Of a stretch of 64,000 nucleotides of DNA, positions 18,682 through 25,930 are shown piece after piece. Positions within the stretch are counted from its first letter, which is position 1. Each line of letters opens with the position of its first letter. This DNA comes from an uncultured Bacteroidales bacterium (GTDB taxonomy: Bacteria; Bacteroidota; Bacteroidia; Bacteroidales; UBA932): positions 62,001 to 126,000 of the forward strand of contig CALVDL010000003.1 in NCBI GenBank assembly GCA_944326305.1. Direction: 5' to 3'. A program made the position numbers and the translations under genes. The notes beneath the pieces are model-generated. The model saw only the letters and a list, made by a program, of their open reading frames with translations, did not search any database and had not been told where the DNA came from.

Positions 18682-20223
18682 ATGACACAGGATGAACTTT
18701 TCAAGACTCTGGTTGCGCACTGCAAGGAGTATGGTTTCATTTTCCCTTCAAGCGAGATCTATGACGGGCTCGCTGCCGTGTATGACTACGGACAGATGGG
18801 TGTGGAGCTGAAGAACAACATCAAGAGATACTGGTGGGAGGCCATGGTGAGGCTTCATGAAAATATAGTGGGTATCGACTCATGCATTTTCATGCACCCG
18901 AAGATATGGGAGGCTTCCGGACATGTGGGCGCCTTCAATGACCCTCTTATCGACAACAAGGATTCCAAGAAGCGCTACCGTGCCGATGTCCTTATCGAGG
19001 ACTATATCGCCAAGCTCGAGGAGAAGGTAAAGAAAGAGGTGGAGAAGGCACGCAAGAAGTTCGGTGATGCCTTTGATGAGGCCAAGTTCATGGAGACCAA
19101 CCCTAACGTCCTCCGCCACAAGGCAAAGATGGACGAGGTGCGCAAGAGGATGGCTGACGCCCTCAATGCCAATGACCTCGAGGCTCTCCGTCAGATCATC
19201 ATAGACTGCGAGATCGTATGCCCTATATCGGGCACCAAGAACTGGACAGAGGTGCGCCAGTTCAACCTGATGTTCAGCACCCAGCTGGGCAACACTTCCG
19301 ACGACACCAATGTGATATACCTCCGCCCTGAGACCGCGCAGGGAATATTCGTGAACTATCTGAACGTCCAGAAGACAGGCCGTATGAAGATACCTTTCGG
19401 AATAGCGCAGATAGGCAAGGCGTTCAGGAACGAGATTGTGGCACGCCAGTTCATCTTCAGGATGAGGGAGTTCGAGCAGATGGAGATGCAGTTCTTCATC
19501 AAGCCGGGAACCGAGCTCGACTGGTTCAAGACCTGGAAACAGAACCGCCTTGCATGGCATGAAGCACTCGGGATGGGAGATGAGAACTACCGTTTCCACG
19601 ACCACGAGAAGCTTGCGCACTACGCCAATGCGGCCACTGACATCGAGTTCAACTTCCCGTTCGGCTTCAAGGAGCTCGAGGGTATACATTCCAGGACAGA
19701 CTTCGACCTGGGCAACCACCAGAAGTTCTCAGGAAAGAAGATCCAGTATTTCGACCCGGAGAGCGGCGAGAGCTACACTCCTTACGTCATAGAGACTTCC
19801 ATCGGTGTGGACAGGATGGTGCTTGCCGTGCTTTCGAACTCTTATCACGAGGAGCAGCTCGAGAACGGGGAGAGCAGGGTAGTGCTCAGTATTCCTGCGC
19901 CTCTTGCCCCTGTCAAGGTGGCCGTGCTGCCGCTTATCAAGAAGGACGGTCTTCCTGAGCTCGCGCAGACTATCATGGACGAGCTGAAGTTCGACTTCAA
20001 CTGCCAGTATGACGAGAAGGACAGTATCGGGAAGAGGTACCGCCGCCAGGACGCCATCGGTACGCCGTTCTGCGTGACTGTGGACCACGACTCGCTGGTT
20101 GACCGCTGCGTGACCGTGCGCGACCGCGACACCATGCAGCAGGAAAGGGTGAAGATCGAGGACCTTCACAGCATCATCGGCTCCAAAGTGAATATGAGCA
20201 ACCTGCTCAGGAAACTGAAATAA
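18682..20223 (+). CDS. glyS: Glycyl-tRNA synthetase (alpha2, single-chain type)
   Basis: Class II aminoacyl-tRNA synthetase (513 aa) charging tRNA-Gly. It is the eukaryote/archaea-like homodimeric form, not the bacterial GlyQ/GlyS tetramer. Motif 2-like segment GKAFRNEIVARQFIFRMREFEQME, YLRPETAQGIF, and GVDRMVLAVL (motif 3) are visible. The C-terminal anticodon domain begins near residue 410 (LAPVKVAVLPLIKK). Codon use is of the highly expressed type. It ends in a terminator at 20256. Confidence 0.96.
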   Translation: MTQDELFKTLVAHCKEYGFIFPSSEIYDGLAAVYDYGQMGVELKNNIKRYWWEAMVRLHENIVGIDSCIFMHPKIWEASGHVGAFNDPLIDNKDSKKRYRADVLIEDYIAKLEEKVKKEVEKARKKFGDAFDEAKFMETNPNVLRHKAKMDEVRKRMADALNANDLEALRQIIIDCEIVCPISGTKNWTEVRQFNLMFSTQLGNTSDDTNVIYLRPETAQGIFVNYLNVQKTGRMKIPFGIAQIGKAFRNEIVARQFIFRMREFEQMEMQFFIKPGTELDWFKTWKQNRLAWHEALGMGDENYRFHDHEKLAHYANAATDIEFNFPFGFKELEGIHSRTDFDLGNHQKFSGKKIQYFDPESGESYTPYVIETSIGVDRMVLAVLSNSYHEEQLENGESRVVLSIPAPLAPVKVAVLPLIKKDGLPELAQTIMDELKFDFNCQYDEKDSIGKRYRRQDAIGTPFCVTVDHDSLVDRCVTVRDRDTMQQERVKIEDLHSIIGSKVNMSNLLRKLK

Positions 20224-20255
20224 TCCCAGGTATTTAACTGACCGGAGGTCAGATA

Positions 20256-20298
20256 TAAAGTGAGGCTGGATTTTTCCGGCCTCACTTTATTTATTTTA
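20256..20298 (+). terminator. Terminator of glyS
   Basis: Stem AAAGTGAGGC (20258-20267) / GGCCTCACTTT with a TGGATTTTTCC loop, followed by ATTTATTTT. It begins about 35 bases after the glyS stop. Confidence 0.88.
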
Positions 20299-20664
20299 AC
20301 GTCAGTCCGATGAATTTATGTTTAACGAATATTATATTAAAAATCAATATTTTATCATCTATGAGCGAAATCCCTGTCATCCCGGGTGTCCTTTTGTCAT
20401 CCCGAGCATCCTTTTTGTCATCCCGAGCGGAGCCGAGGGATCTGTTAATTCCTTCTACAGATTTCTCCACTCACTTTGTTCGGTCGAAATGACAGAGAAG
20501 GTCCCGTTCGGTCGAAATGACAATTCATGTCTGTCCACCCCCAGTCACCTGCGGTGACAGCCCCGGTGGGGCATGCGGCTCCGCTTCGCTGCGCCGGCAT
20601 CTCCACTGCTTCGGTTTCATCCGGAAACCTCGCTGACGCTCCGGTGCGGCCCTGAAGGGCCTGC
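20297..20664 (+). repeat. Composite interspersed repeat, copy B (3' flank of beta-lactamase)
   Basis: Starts with TAACGTCAGTCCGATGAATT, continues through three TCATCCCGAGC units and two TTCGGTCGAAATGACA units, and ends with the CTGTCTGTCCACCC...GGCCCTGAAGGGCC module (20528-20664). About 120 bases (20414-20535) appear identical to copy C. The reverse strand of this copy is read as the last 72 codons of the beta-lactamase. Confidence 0.88.
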
Positions 20665-21602
20665 TCCAGAATAGAGTAGACCGCGGCTGATATGCGTGCG
20701 ATGACTTCCGAAGCCTGCTGTTCAGTGCCTCTGAAATCCTTGACGAAGACAGCCAGCGTATAGTGAGTCCCGTCCGGAAGGCTGATGTATGCAACGTCAT
20801 TGTGGGCTGCAAGCACCCCGTTTTCGCTGTAGCCGGATCCAGTCTTGTGTGCGATGCCCACCCCTTCCTTTCCTGCAAGTGGGGCGGCGATCCGGTCTTT
20901 CCCGGTAGTGCATTCGCGCAGAGCCTCCTTTATGAAATCCTGTTTCTCGCGGCTTACCAGGCTGTCGGTGAACAGCCTGTCCATCAGTTCTGCCGCACCA
21001 AGGGGCGAGGTGGTGTTGGAGTATGCCCTGGAATGGTCGGCCGCCATTTCCGACTCCGAATAGGCTATCCTGAAGCTTGAACGCGGTATGAGTGTGGCTA
21101 TGAAGCTGTCAGTGCCTGGTACGCTGACCAGGCTGCTGAACATGAAGTTGCTTGCATTGTTGTCGCTCCAGATGAGGGAATATCGCATCAGGTCCTTGAC
21201 TGTCAGCCTGATTACAGGCTCCAGATGCTCTTTCATCATGGGGCTCCATGTCTCAGGGTCGAGCGCGTCCCTCCTTATGGTCATCATGGTGTCAAGGGAC
21301 TGCCCGCTGCGGTCGAAAGCATTACAGACGGCAAGTGCCTGATGGACCTTGAATACGCTCATCATGGGGTAGATATTCTCGTTGTTGACAGTGACCGTGT
21401 CGGTGCTTCCGATGATCACTGCCACGCCTGTCTCCCCCGGACAGCCTGAAACAATCCCGGAGATGGCTCCGGTGAGGGCTTCTTTATATGAAGGGGAGCC
21501 TGCGCTGTCCTTTTCCGGCCGGGACAGTGACATGGCCGCAACGCCAGCCGAAATCAAAGCGATGACTGTAACGGATATGCGGATTTTGCCTGCTTTTGCC
21601 AT
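20445..21602 (-). CDS. Class A beta-lactamase (subclass A2, CfxA/CepA-like) with repeat-encoded C-terminus
   Basis: Periplasmic serine beta-lactamase, 385 aa as read. N-terminal membrane/signal segment (ISVTVIALISAGVAAMSL). Catalytic Ser82 and Lys85 in MSVFK, SDN at 146-148, the acid residue in the YSESEM stretch near 183, and the KTG triad at 253-255. This pattern fits the A2 group common in Bacteroidota. Class A proteins end near IARISAAVYSIL (about 312); the following 72 residues, QGRTGASARFP... to the stop, are encoded by repeat copy B and have no enzyme homology. The gene lies between two direct repeats (copies B and C), which suggests a movable or duplicated segment. Resistance spectrum cannot be inferred. 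Confidence 0.88.
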   Translation of the reverse strand: MAKAGKIRISVTVIALISAGVAAMSLSRPEKDSAGSPSYKEALTGAISGIVSGCPGETGVAVIIGSTDTVTVNNENIYPMMSVFKVHQALAVCNAFDRSGQSLDTMMTIRRDALDPETWSPMMKEHLEPVIRLTVKDLMRYSLIWSDNNASNFMFSSLVSVPGTDSFIATLIPRSSFRIAYSESEMAADHSRAYSNTTSPLGAAELMDRLFTDSLVSREKQDFIKEALRECTTGKDRIAAPLAGKEGVGIAHKTGSGYSENGVLAAHNDVAYISLPDGTHYTLAVFVKDFRGTEQQASEVIARISAAVYSILEQALQGRTGASARFPDETEAVEMPAQRSGAACPTGAVTAGDWGWTDMNCHFDRTGPSLSFRPNKVSGEICRRN

Positions 21603-21607
21603 ATTAT

Positions 21608-21950
21608 TAACGTCAGTTCGACGAATTTATGTTTAACAATCTTATATAAAATCAATATTTTATCATTTATGACCGGAATCCCTGTCATCCCGGGTGTCCC
21701 TTCGTCATTCCGGGTGTCCTTTTGTCATCCCGAGCGGAGCCGAGGGATCTGTTAATTCCTTCTACAGATTTCTCCACTCACTTTGTTCGGTCGAAATGAC
21801 AGAGAAGGTCCCGTTCGGTCGAAATGACAATTCATGTCTGTCTACCCCCAGTCACCTGCGGTGACAGCCCCGTCGGGGCATGCGGCTGCGCTGCTCTGTT
21901 TCCTTCCGGAAACCTCGCTGACGCTCCGATGCGGCCCTGTCGGGCCTTCC
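21608..21950 (+). repeat. Composite interspersed repeat, copy C (5' flank of beta-lactamase)
   Basis: Same order and orientation as copy B: TAACGTCAGTTCGACGAATT, two or three TCATCCCGGGTG/TCATCCCGAGC units, TTCGGTCGAAATGACA twice, then CTGTCTACCCCCAGTCACC... to GCGGCCCTGTCGGGCC. The middle of the last module is shorter than in copy B. From 21951 to 22145 there is an 8-bp inverted repeat (TTTGCAAG...CTTGCAAA, about 21994-22015) but no gene. Confidence 0.88.
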
Positions 21951-22145
21951 AATCTTACTTTTGTGTCCGGCCAATATACAAACTGTCCGCAACCTTTGCA
22001 AGATTATCCTTGCAAATCGGACTCTTGCCGTGGCCCAGGTCCCACCTTTGAAAAAAAATCCATACATTTGGGGGCGGAATTCCGGGAGTGCCGGCATATG
22101 GTGCCTGCAGCTTGTCCGGGAAGTATAAAGGAAAATTTTACTGTC

Positions 22146-22349
22146 ATGAACAAAAGCGTTTTGACTATAGTCCGCCTTGTGTTTTTCTCGCTCATGCTTG
22201 TGGTCCTGGTGGTGCTGATGATACTCAATATCACTGAAAGGGGCATCGGGACCGGGATGGACAAGATACTGCTTGCCCTCTTTGTCCTGCTTATACTCTG
22301 GGCCGCTGCCAGGATATGGACTCTGATAAAGATGTTGAGGAACAGCTAG
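22146..22349 (+). CDS. Small two-helix membrane protein
   Basis: 67 aa starting MNKSVLTIVRLVFFSLM. Two membrane helices (about 4-28 and 40-58) separated by ITERGIGTGMDK; the tail is KMLRNS. The frame is open much further upstream, but that part is repeat copy C. It ends 36 bases before the ECF sigma gene and may be co-transcribed with it. Function not recognised. Confidence 0.6.
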   Translation: MNKSVLTIVRLVFFSLMLVVLVVLMILNITERGIGTGMDKILLALFVLLILWAAARIWTLIKMLRNS

Positions 22350-22385
22350 GTGTAAGGCCAGGAGGTGTGGATTCCTGTATGACGG

Positions 22386-23024
22386 ATGGCGAGGCAGAGA
22401 CTGCAGAAGACGGATTTCGAGGACCTGTTCCGTTACTGGTACAGGCCTTTGTGCGTATACGCCCTGCATTATACCGAAGACACAGACCTGGCGGAAGACA
22501 TTGTGCAGGAGTGCTATATGTCCTTGTGGGAAAAGACTTCGGCAGCCTGTGATTCGGAGGGCGGGCAGGGAAGGTGCGCCATGCCAGAAAATCCGAGGTC
22601 ATATCTATATTCTATGGTAAGGAACCGCTGTATCGACCATATCCGCAGCAGGAGGACAATCAGCGGGGAGGGGATTCCGCTGTCCGTCATCCGTGAGACG
22701 GAGATGTCCGCCGGAGGTGACGGCCTGGCCCAGCAGGGAGATGGGGCTGCCGGTTCCATGCCCGGATTCAGTTCCGGGCTTTTTGCTGAAGAGGCTCTTC
22801 AGGAGGATTCAGTCACTGAGGCCCGCCTGTGGACGGCGATAGATTCCCTGCCGAATAAATGCCGCGAGATTTTCCTTATGGCCAAGCGCGACGGGCTCAG
22901 ATACGAGGAGATCGCCAGTGAGCTGGGCATTTCTGAAAACACTGTCCGCAACCAGGTCAGCAAGGCCCTGCGGATACTTAAGGAAGGGGTCCGCAAGGCT
23001 GTCTATTTCCTCCTCGGCCTGTAG
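22386..23024 (+). CDS. ECF sigma factor (FecI/Bacteroidales RpoE-like)
   Basis: RNA polymerase sigma factor of 212 aa. Region 2 contains YRPLCVYALHYTEDTDLAEDIVQECYMSLWEK and RNRCIDHIRSRR; region 4 (about 145-205) contains LPNKCREIFLMAKRDGLRYEEIASELGISENTV, a helix-turn-helix. The linker is long and Gly-rich (AGGDGLAQQGDGAAG). In Bacteroidota such a sigma normally stands directly before its FecR anti-sigma; here the FecR gene (25054) is 2 kb away, with the RAYT unit and one barrel gene between. It likely controls the receptor at 25931. Confidence 0.9.
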   Translation: MARQRLQKTDFEDLFRYWYRPLCVYALHYTEDTDLAEDIVQECYMSLWEKTSAACDSEGGQGRCAMPENPRSYLYSMVRNRCIDHIRSRRTISGEGIPLSVIRETEMSAGGDGLAQQGDGAAGSMPGFSSGLFAEEALQEDSVTEARLWTAIDSLPNKCREIFLMAKRDGLRYEEIASELGISENTVRNQVSKALRILKEGVRKAVYFLLGL

Positions 23025-23085
23025 CGCCGCAACTGTCTCCTCCCCGCCCATGTGCTTGTCTTATGTCTCTCCACTGCCGCCCAGA

Positions 23086-23270
23086 CTGTCACACCTGCAG
23101 TGGCGATGTTTGTATATATACCTTATTTTCAGTGTTTTATATTAAATATTGAATTCCAGGTGTGCCTTTTTGGGACACACCTGCAGTGGCGAAACCGCAT
23201 TTCATGCGCCTCTGAGGCATATTCTCTACTGCAGGTGTAACAAAGATTGTCACACCTGCAGTAGAGAAAT
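23086..23270. repeat. CACACCTGCAGT repeat cluster (REP-like), left of the RAYT gene
   Basis: Contains CTGTCACACCTGCAGTGGCG at the start of a 28-base unit (23086-23113), CACACCTGCAGTGGCGAAAC (from 23176), an inverted copy TCTCTACTGCAGGTGTAACA (from 23223), and TGTCACACCTGCAGTAGAGA (from 23249). The last two form an imperfect hairpin. The 28-base unit recurs identically at 24279-24306 on the other side of the transposase. A single relative lies at 33142. Confidence 0.8.
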
Positions 23271-23300
23271 TGTTATAATAATCTGAATAATAATTGATTA

Positions 23301-24218
23301 TCAATATTGTTCAATTCCAGGTGTGCGTGATGACATGCCAAAGACCCTGTCAGCGACAGTATCAGGTGTCCCGTATTTGATCACAAGCTCCAGCCTTATT
23401 TCGTTTTTTTTCCTGGCGTCAAGGGAAAATATATCGTCTGTATTGAACCTGGCAAGGGAAATTTCCGCTGCTTTCTTCAGGGCTGATGCATCGCAGCACA
23501 GGTGTTCTTCCTCCATGTCAAGCCTGATCATACTGCGCCCTGAGATATCCTTGTCACGTTTCTGAATGAAATAGTTGAAGCTCCTTTCCGTCCTGAAAAT
23601 ACTTTCTACGATACTTGTGTCAATGAAAGAGTTGAAGGTGACCATGCCCTCCGGATTGATGCTCCATGTATCCGGAATCATGTCTTTGGTGCGGAGAATC
23701 TCCTTCTTTTCCCATTGCTTCAGACAGGATGTTTCTTTAGACATGCCTTTGAAAGATATGCATGAATGCTCTTTGGTGCCGCAGGCATTCTTCGTATCCC
23801 GGAAATGGATATTGACTGAACTCCAGGGATAGTAATACGGATTGTTGGTCTCGGAATGTCCTGCAGGGTTTTTATATACATAGCTTACCGCCTCTTTCAG
23901 GTAGTCGCTCCCTGTACAAGGGAATATGCTGTGAGGCCATCTCCTGAAGACTTTCTGTTCACCGTATTTTTCAGACAGCCACATCCCGTATGTCTTTTTG
24001 AATTTGACAATGGCTTTCCGGGCATCGGTCTCGTCTCCAGCTGCTATGTAATGCACATGGTTGCTCATCAGGCAGACTGCTGCAAGTGAACAGAGTCCGT
24101 TGAAGGAAAGAGCTGTCCTGTTGACCCCCTGGATGAAATCTTCCCTGTCCCTGAACAGAAGTCTGTCCGGGAAACCTTTGGTGCAGATATGGAATATTGT
24201 CTGATATTCTGCCGTCAT
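23301..24218 (-). CDS. REP-associated tyrosine transposase (RAYT, Y1_Tnp/TnpA_REP)
   Basis: HUH-type single-strand transposase of 305 aa. The HUH motif is in MSNHVHYIAAG (His54, His56) and the catalytic Tyr lies in the SYVYKNPAGH segment (113 or 115). The usual N-terminal YHI-type strand is YQTIFHICTKG. The C-terminal half (about 160-305), with NEIRLELVIKYG, is longer than in minimal RAYTs. Such proteins are single-copy genes that mobilise nearby REP/BIME palindromes. Here identical 28-base repeats flank the gene at both sides, the classic 'REPtron' arrangement. It is inserted between an ECF sigma gene and its receptor cluster. Confidence 0.85.
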   Translation of the reverse strand: MTAEYQTIFHICTKGFPDRLLFRDREDFIQGVNRTALSFNGLCSLAAVCLMSNHVHYIAAGDETDARKAIVKFKKTYGMWLSEKYGEQKVFRRWPHSIFPCTGSDYLKEAVSYVYKNPAGHSETNNPYYYPWSSVNIHFRDTKNACGTKEHSCISFKGMSKETSCLKQWEKKEILRTKDMIPDTWSINPEGMVTFNSFIDTSIVESIFRTERSFNYFIQKRDKDISGRSMIRLDMEEEHLCCDASALKKAAEISLARFNTDDIFSLDARKKNEIRLELVIKYGTPDTVADRVFGMSSRTPGIEQY

Positions 24219-24278
24219 AAAAAAATAGTGGTAAATACGCGCGCAAAGCTATGTATCATTATCCGTTTTCGGAACAGG

Positions 24279-24306
24279 CTGTCACACCTGCAGTGGCGAT
24301 GTTTGT
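24279..24306 (+). repeat. REP-like unit, right of the RAYT gene
   Basis: 28 bases identical to 23086-23113, beginning CTGTCACACCTGCAGTGGCG, in the same orientation. The segment 24307-24537 that follows contains no recognisable gene; it is the upstream region of the barrel gene at 24538. Confidence 0.85.
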
Positions 24307-24537
24307 CAATTGATTGAAATCAAATAGAATACACAGGTCATAAAATGGATATTCCTACAAAGGGAATCAGGAAACCTGCCTGATTGTCTCGAAAAGGGCC
24401 TGTTGCCCGGGGTGAATCCGGTTATCTCCATGCCCCTTTGTGCGGCTTTTGCCCGGTCATTGAAAAATTTCCTGAAAAAACCCGGAATCGGGATAGTACT
24501 TTTCAGACGGTCTTCCGTCATAGGGTAAAAACTCAAT

Positions 24538-25050
24538 ATGAAAAAGAGGATAATTCTGGCTATGGTGTCATTCGTGTTGCTTTGCTCTCTGGCGGAAGCT
24601 CAGGGGAAGGCACAGTGGCCGGTATCTTACAGAAAGGGATACCGGGCAGATATACAGACAGGTGTAGTCCTGAATACGAACGGACCGAGTTATGTGATGA
24701 CCACCTCGCACGGATACTCGTTCGGTAACGGGATTTTTATCGGCGCCGGTACGGGACTCTATGCGGATACATTCGCAATGGGGAAAAACGACGTGCAATA
24801 CCAGATACCTGTGTTCGCCGAATTGAAATACAACCTTACTGCCGGTCCTGTGAGTCCGTTTGTCAGCGTCAAGGCAGGAGGCCTGTACGACTGCACCCTG
24901 AATTCACCAGGCTATATGGTGAGGCCTTCCGTCGGCGTGGACCTTTGGAGGGTTTCCATCAGTGTCGGCTGGGACAGGACAATGTACAAATATCTTGGCG
25001 GCATGACCGGGAAAAGCAATGTATATATCGGACTGTCGTGCAATTTTTAA
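24538..25050 (+). CDS. Small outer-membrane beta-barrel protein
   Basis: 170 aa with a signal peptide (MKKRIILAMVSFVLLCSLAEAQG). Alternating strands such as GYRADIQTGVVLNT, GIFIGAGTGLY, VFAELKYNL, VSPFVSVKAGGLY, SISVGWDRTMYK and the ending SNVYIGLSCNF (terminal Phe) are typical of porin_2/OmpW-like small barrels. It lies three bases before the FecR-like gene, so it belongs to this transport locus. No specific function is recognised. Confidence 0.7.
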   Translation: MKKRIILAMVSFVLLCSLAEAQGKAQWPVSYRKGYRADIQTGVVLNTNGPSYVMTTSHGYSFGNGIFIGAGTGLYADTFAMGKNDVQYQIPVFAELKYNLTAGPVSPFVSVKAGGLYDCTLNSPGYMVRPSVGVDLWRVSISVGWDRTMYKYLGGMTGKSNVYIGLSCNF

Positions 25051-25053
25051 TAT

Positions 25054-25929
25054 ATGGAAGATACTGGAAGACATCTTGATTTCGTCCTGAAGCATTACCG
25101 AAATGGGGCTCTGGACACACGCATGGCGATCAGGCGGTTCAATGCCGCGAAATCCTCCCGGGCAGGCCGGAGGAGCCCTGCCAAGTCACCGACCGGCCCT
25201 GTTGCAGGTCGGAGGAAAGTAAGGACATTATGGCTGTCTGTCATTTCATCCGCAGCGGCAGTAGCGGCCGGAGTCATTGTCTATATGAACACCGGCAGCC
25301 GCGCCTGGACTGAAAACGCCACTGCCGGAGCCGTACAGGTGTGCATTCTGCCGGACAGCACGTCAGTGACCCTTGCGCCCGGATCCAGTGTCTGCTACAG
25401 AAAGGGCCGGGCCTTCCTCAGGCACCGCAAGGTGAAGCTGGAAGGGATGGCGTTTTTCCGCGTGACGAAGGACGCAGCGCATCCTTTTGTGGTCTCATCG
25501 GAGAATGCCTATGTGAAAGTCCTCGGCACTGAATTCCAGGTGGAGGAGATTCCTGGGACAGGGAACACCACCTGCACGGAAGTGTCTGTACGCAGCGGAA
25601 AAGTATTTTTCTCGAGAACTCCTGAATCGAAGGGCCTTGTCCTTGTACGGGATATGTCCGCAAGCCTCGGCCCCGGGGAAACAATACCTGTTCTTACAAA
25701 CCATGCACCTAACCCCGAGGCCTGGGCTACAGGAGTTTTTGACTATGAAGACACCCCTCTTGATGTGGTGCTTGACGAATTGTCTGGATATTACGGTGTG
25801 GCACTCACCCTGGAGAAAGGAAGACCGGACAGGCATCTTACCGGAAGTTTCGATGCGGGGGATCTTGACGAGACGATATTCCTGATCGAGGATGCGCTTG
25901 ACGTGGAGATAGGCAAGGGGCTGGAGTGA
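25054..25929 (+). CDS. FecR-family anti-sigma factor
   Basis: Inner-membrane anti-sigma regulator, 291 aa. A cytoplasmic basic N-terminal part (residues 1-62), one membrane helix LSVISSAAAVAAGVIVYM (about 66-83), then the periplasmic FecR domain with ILPDSTSVTLAPGSSVCY and GMAFFRVTKDAAHPFVV, ALGTEFQV-like KVLGTEFQVEE and VRSGKVFF. The C-terminal FDYEDTPLDVVLDELSGYYGV is the DUF4974-type STN-contacting domain. It signals from the TonB receptor that follows (1 base between stop and start) to an ECF sigma factor, most likely the one at 22386. Confidence 0.92.
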   Translation: MEDTGRHLDFVLKHYRNGALDTRMAIRRFNAAKSSRAGRRSPAKSPTGPVAGRRKVRTLWLSVISSAAAVAAGVIVYMNTGSRAWTENATAGAVQVCILPDSTSVTLAPGSSVCYRKGRAFLRHRKVKLEGMAFFRVTKDAAHPFVVSSENAYVKVLGTEFQVEEIPGTGNTTCTEVSVRSGKVFFSRTPESKGLVLVRDMSASLGPGETIPVLTNHAPNPEAWATGVFDYEDTPLDVVLDELSGYYGVALTLEKGRPDRHLTGSFDAGDLDETIFLIEDALDVEIGKGLE

Positions 25930-25930
25930 A

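Noticed and set aside
21834..22145. N-terminal extension of the small membrane protein
   Set aside because: Encoded by repeat copy C; the membrane protein proper begins at MNKSVLTI (22146).
23086..23270. CRISPR array from repeated CACACCTGCAGT units
   Set aside because: Spacing is irregular, orientation varies, and no cas gene is near; REP-like units explain it.
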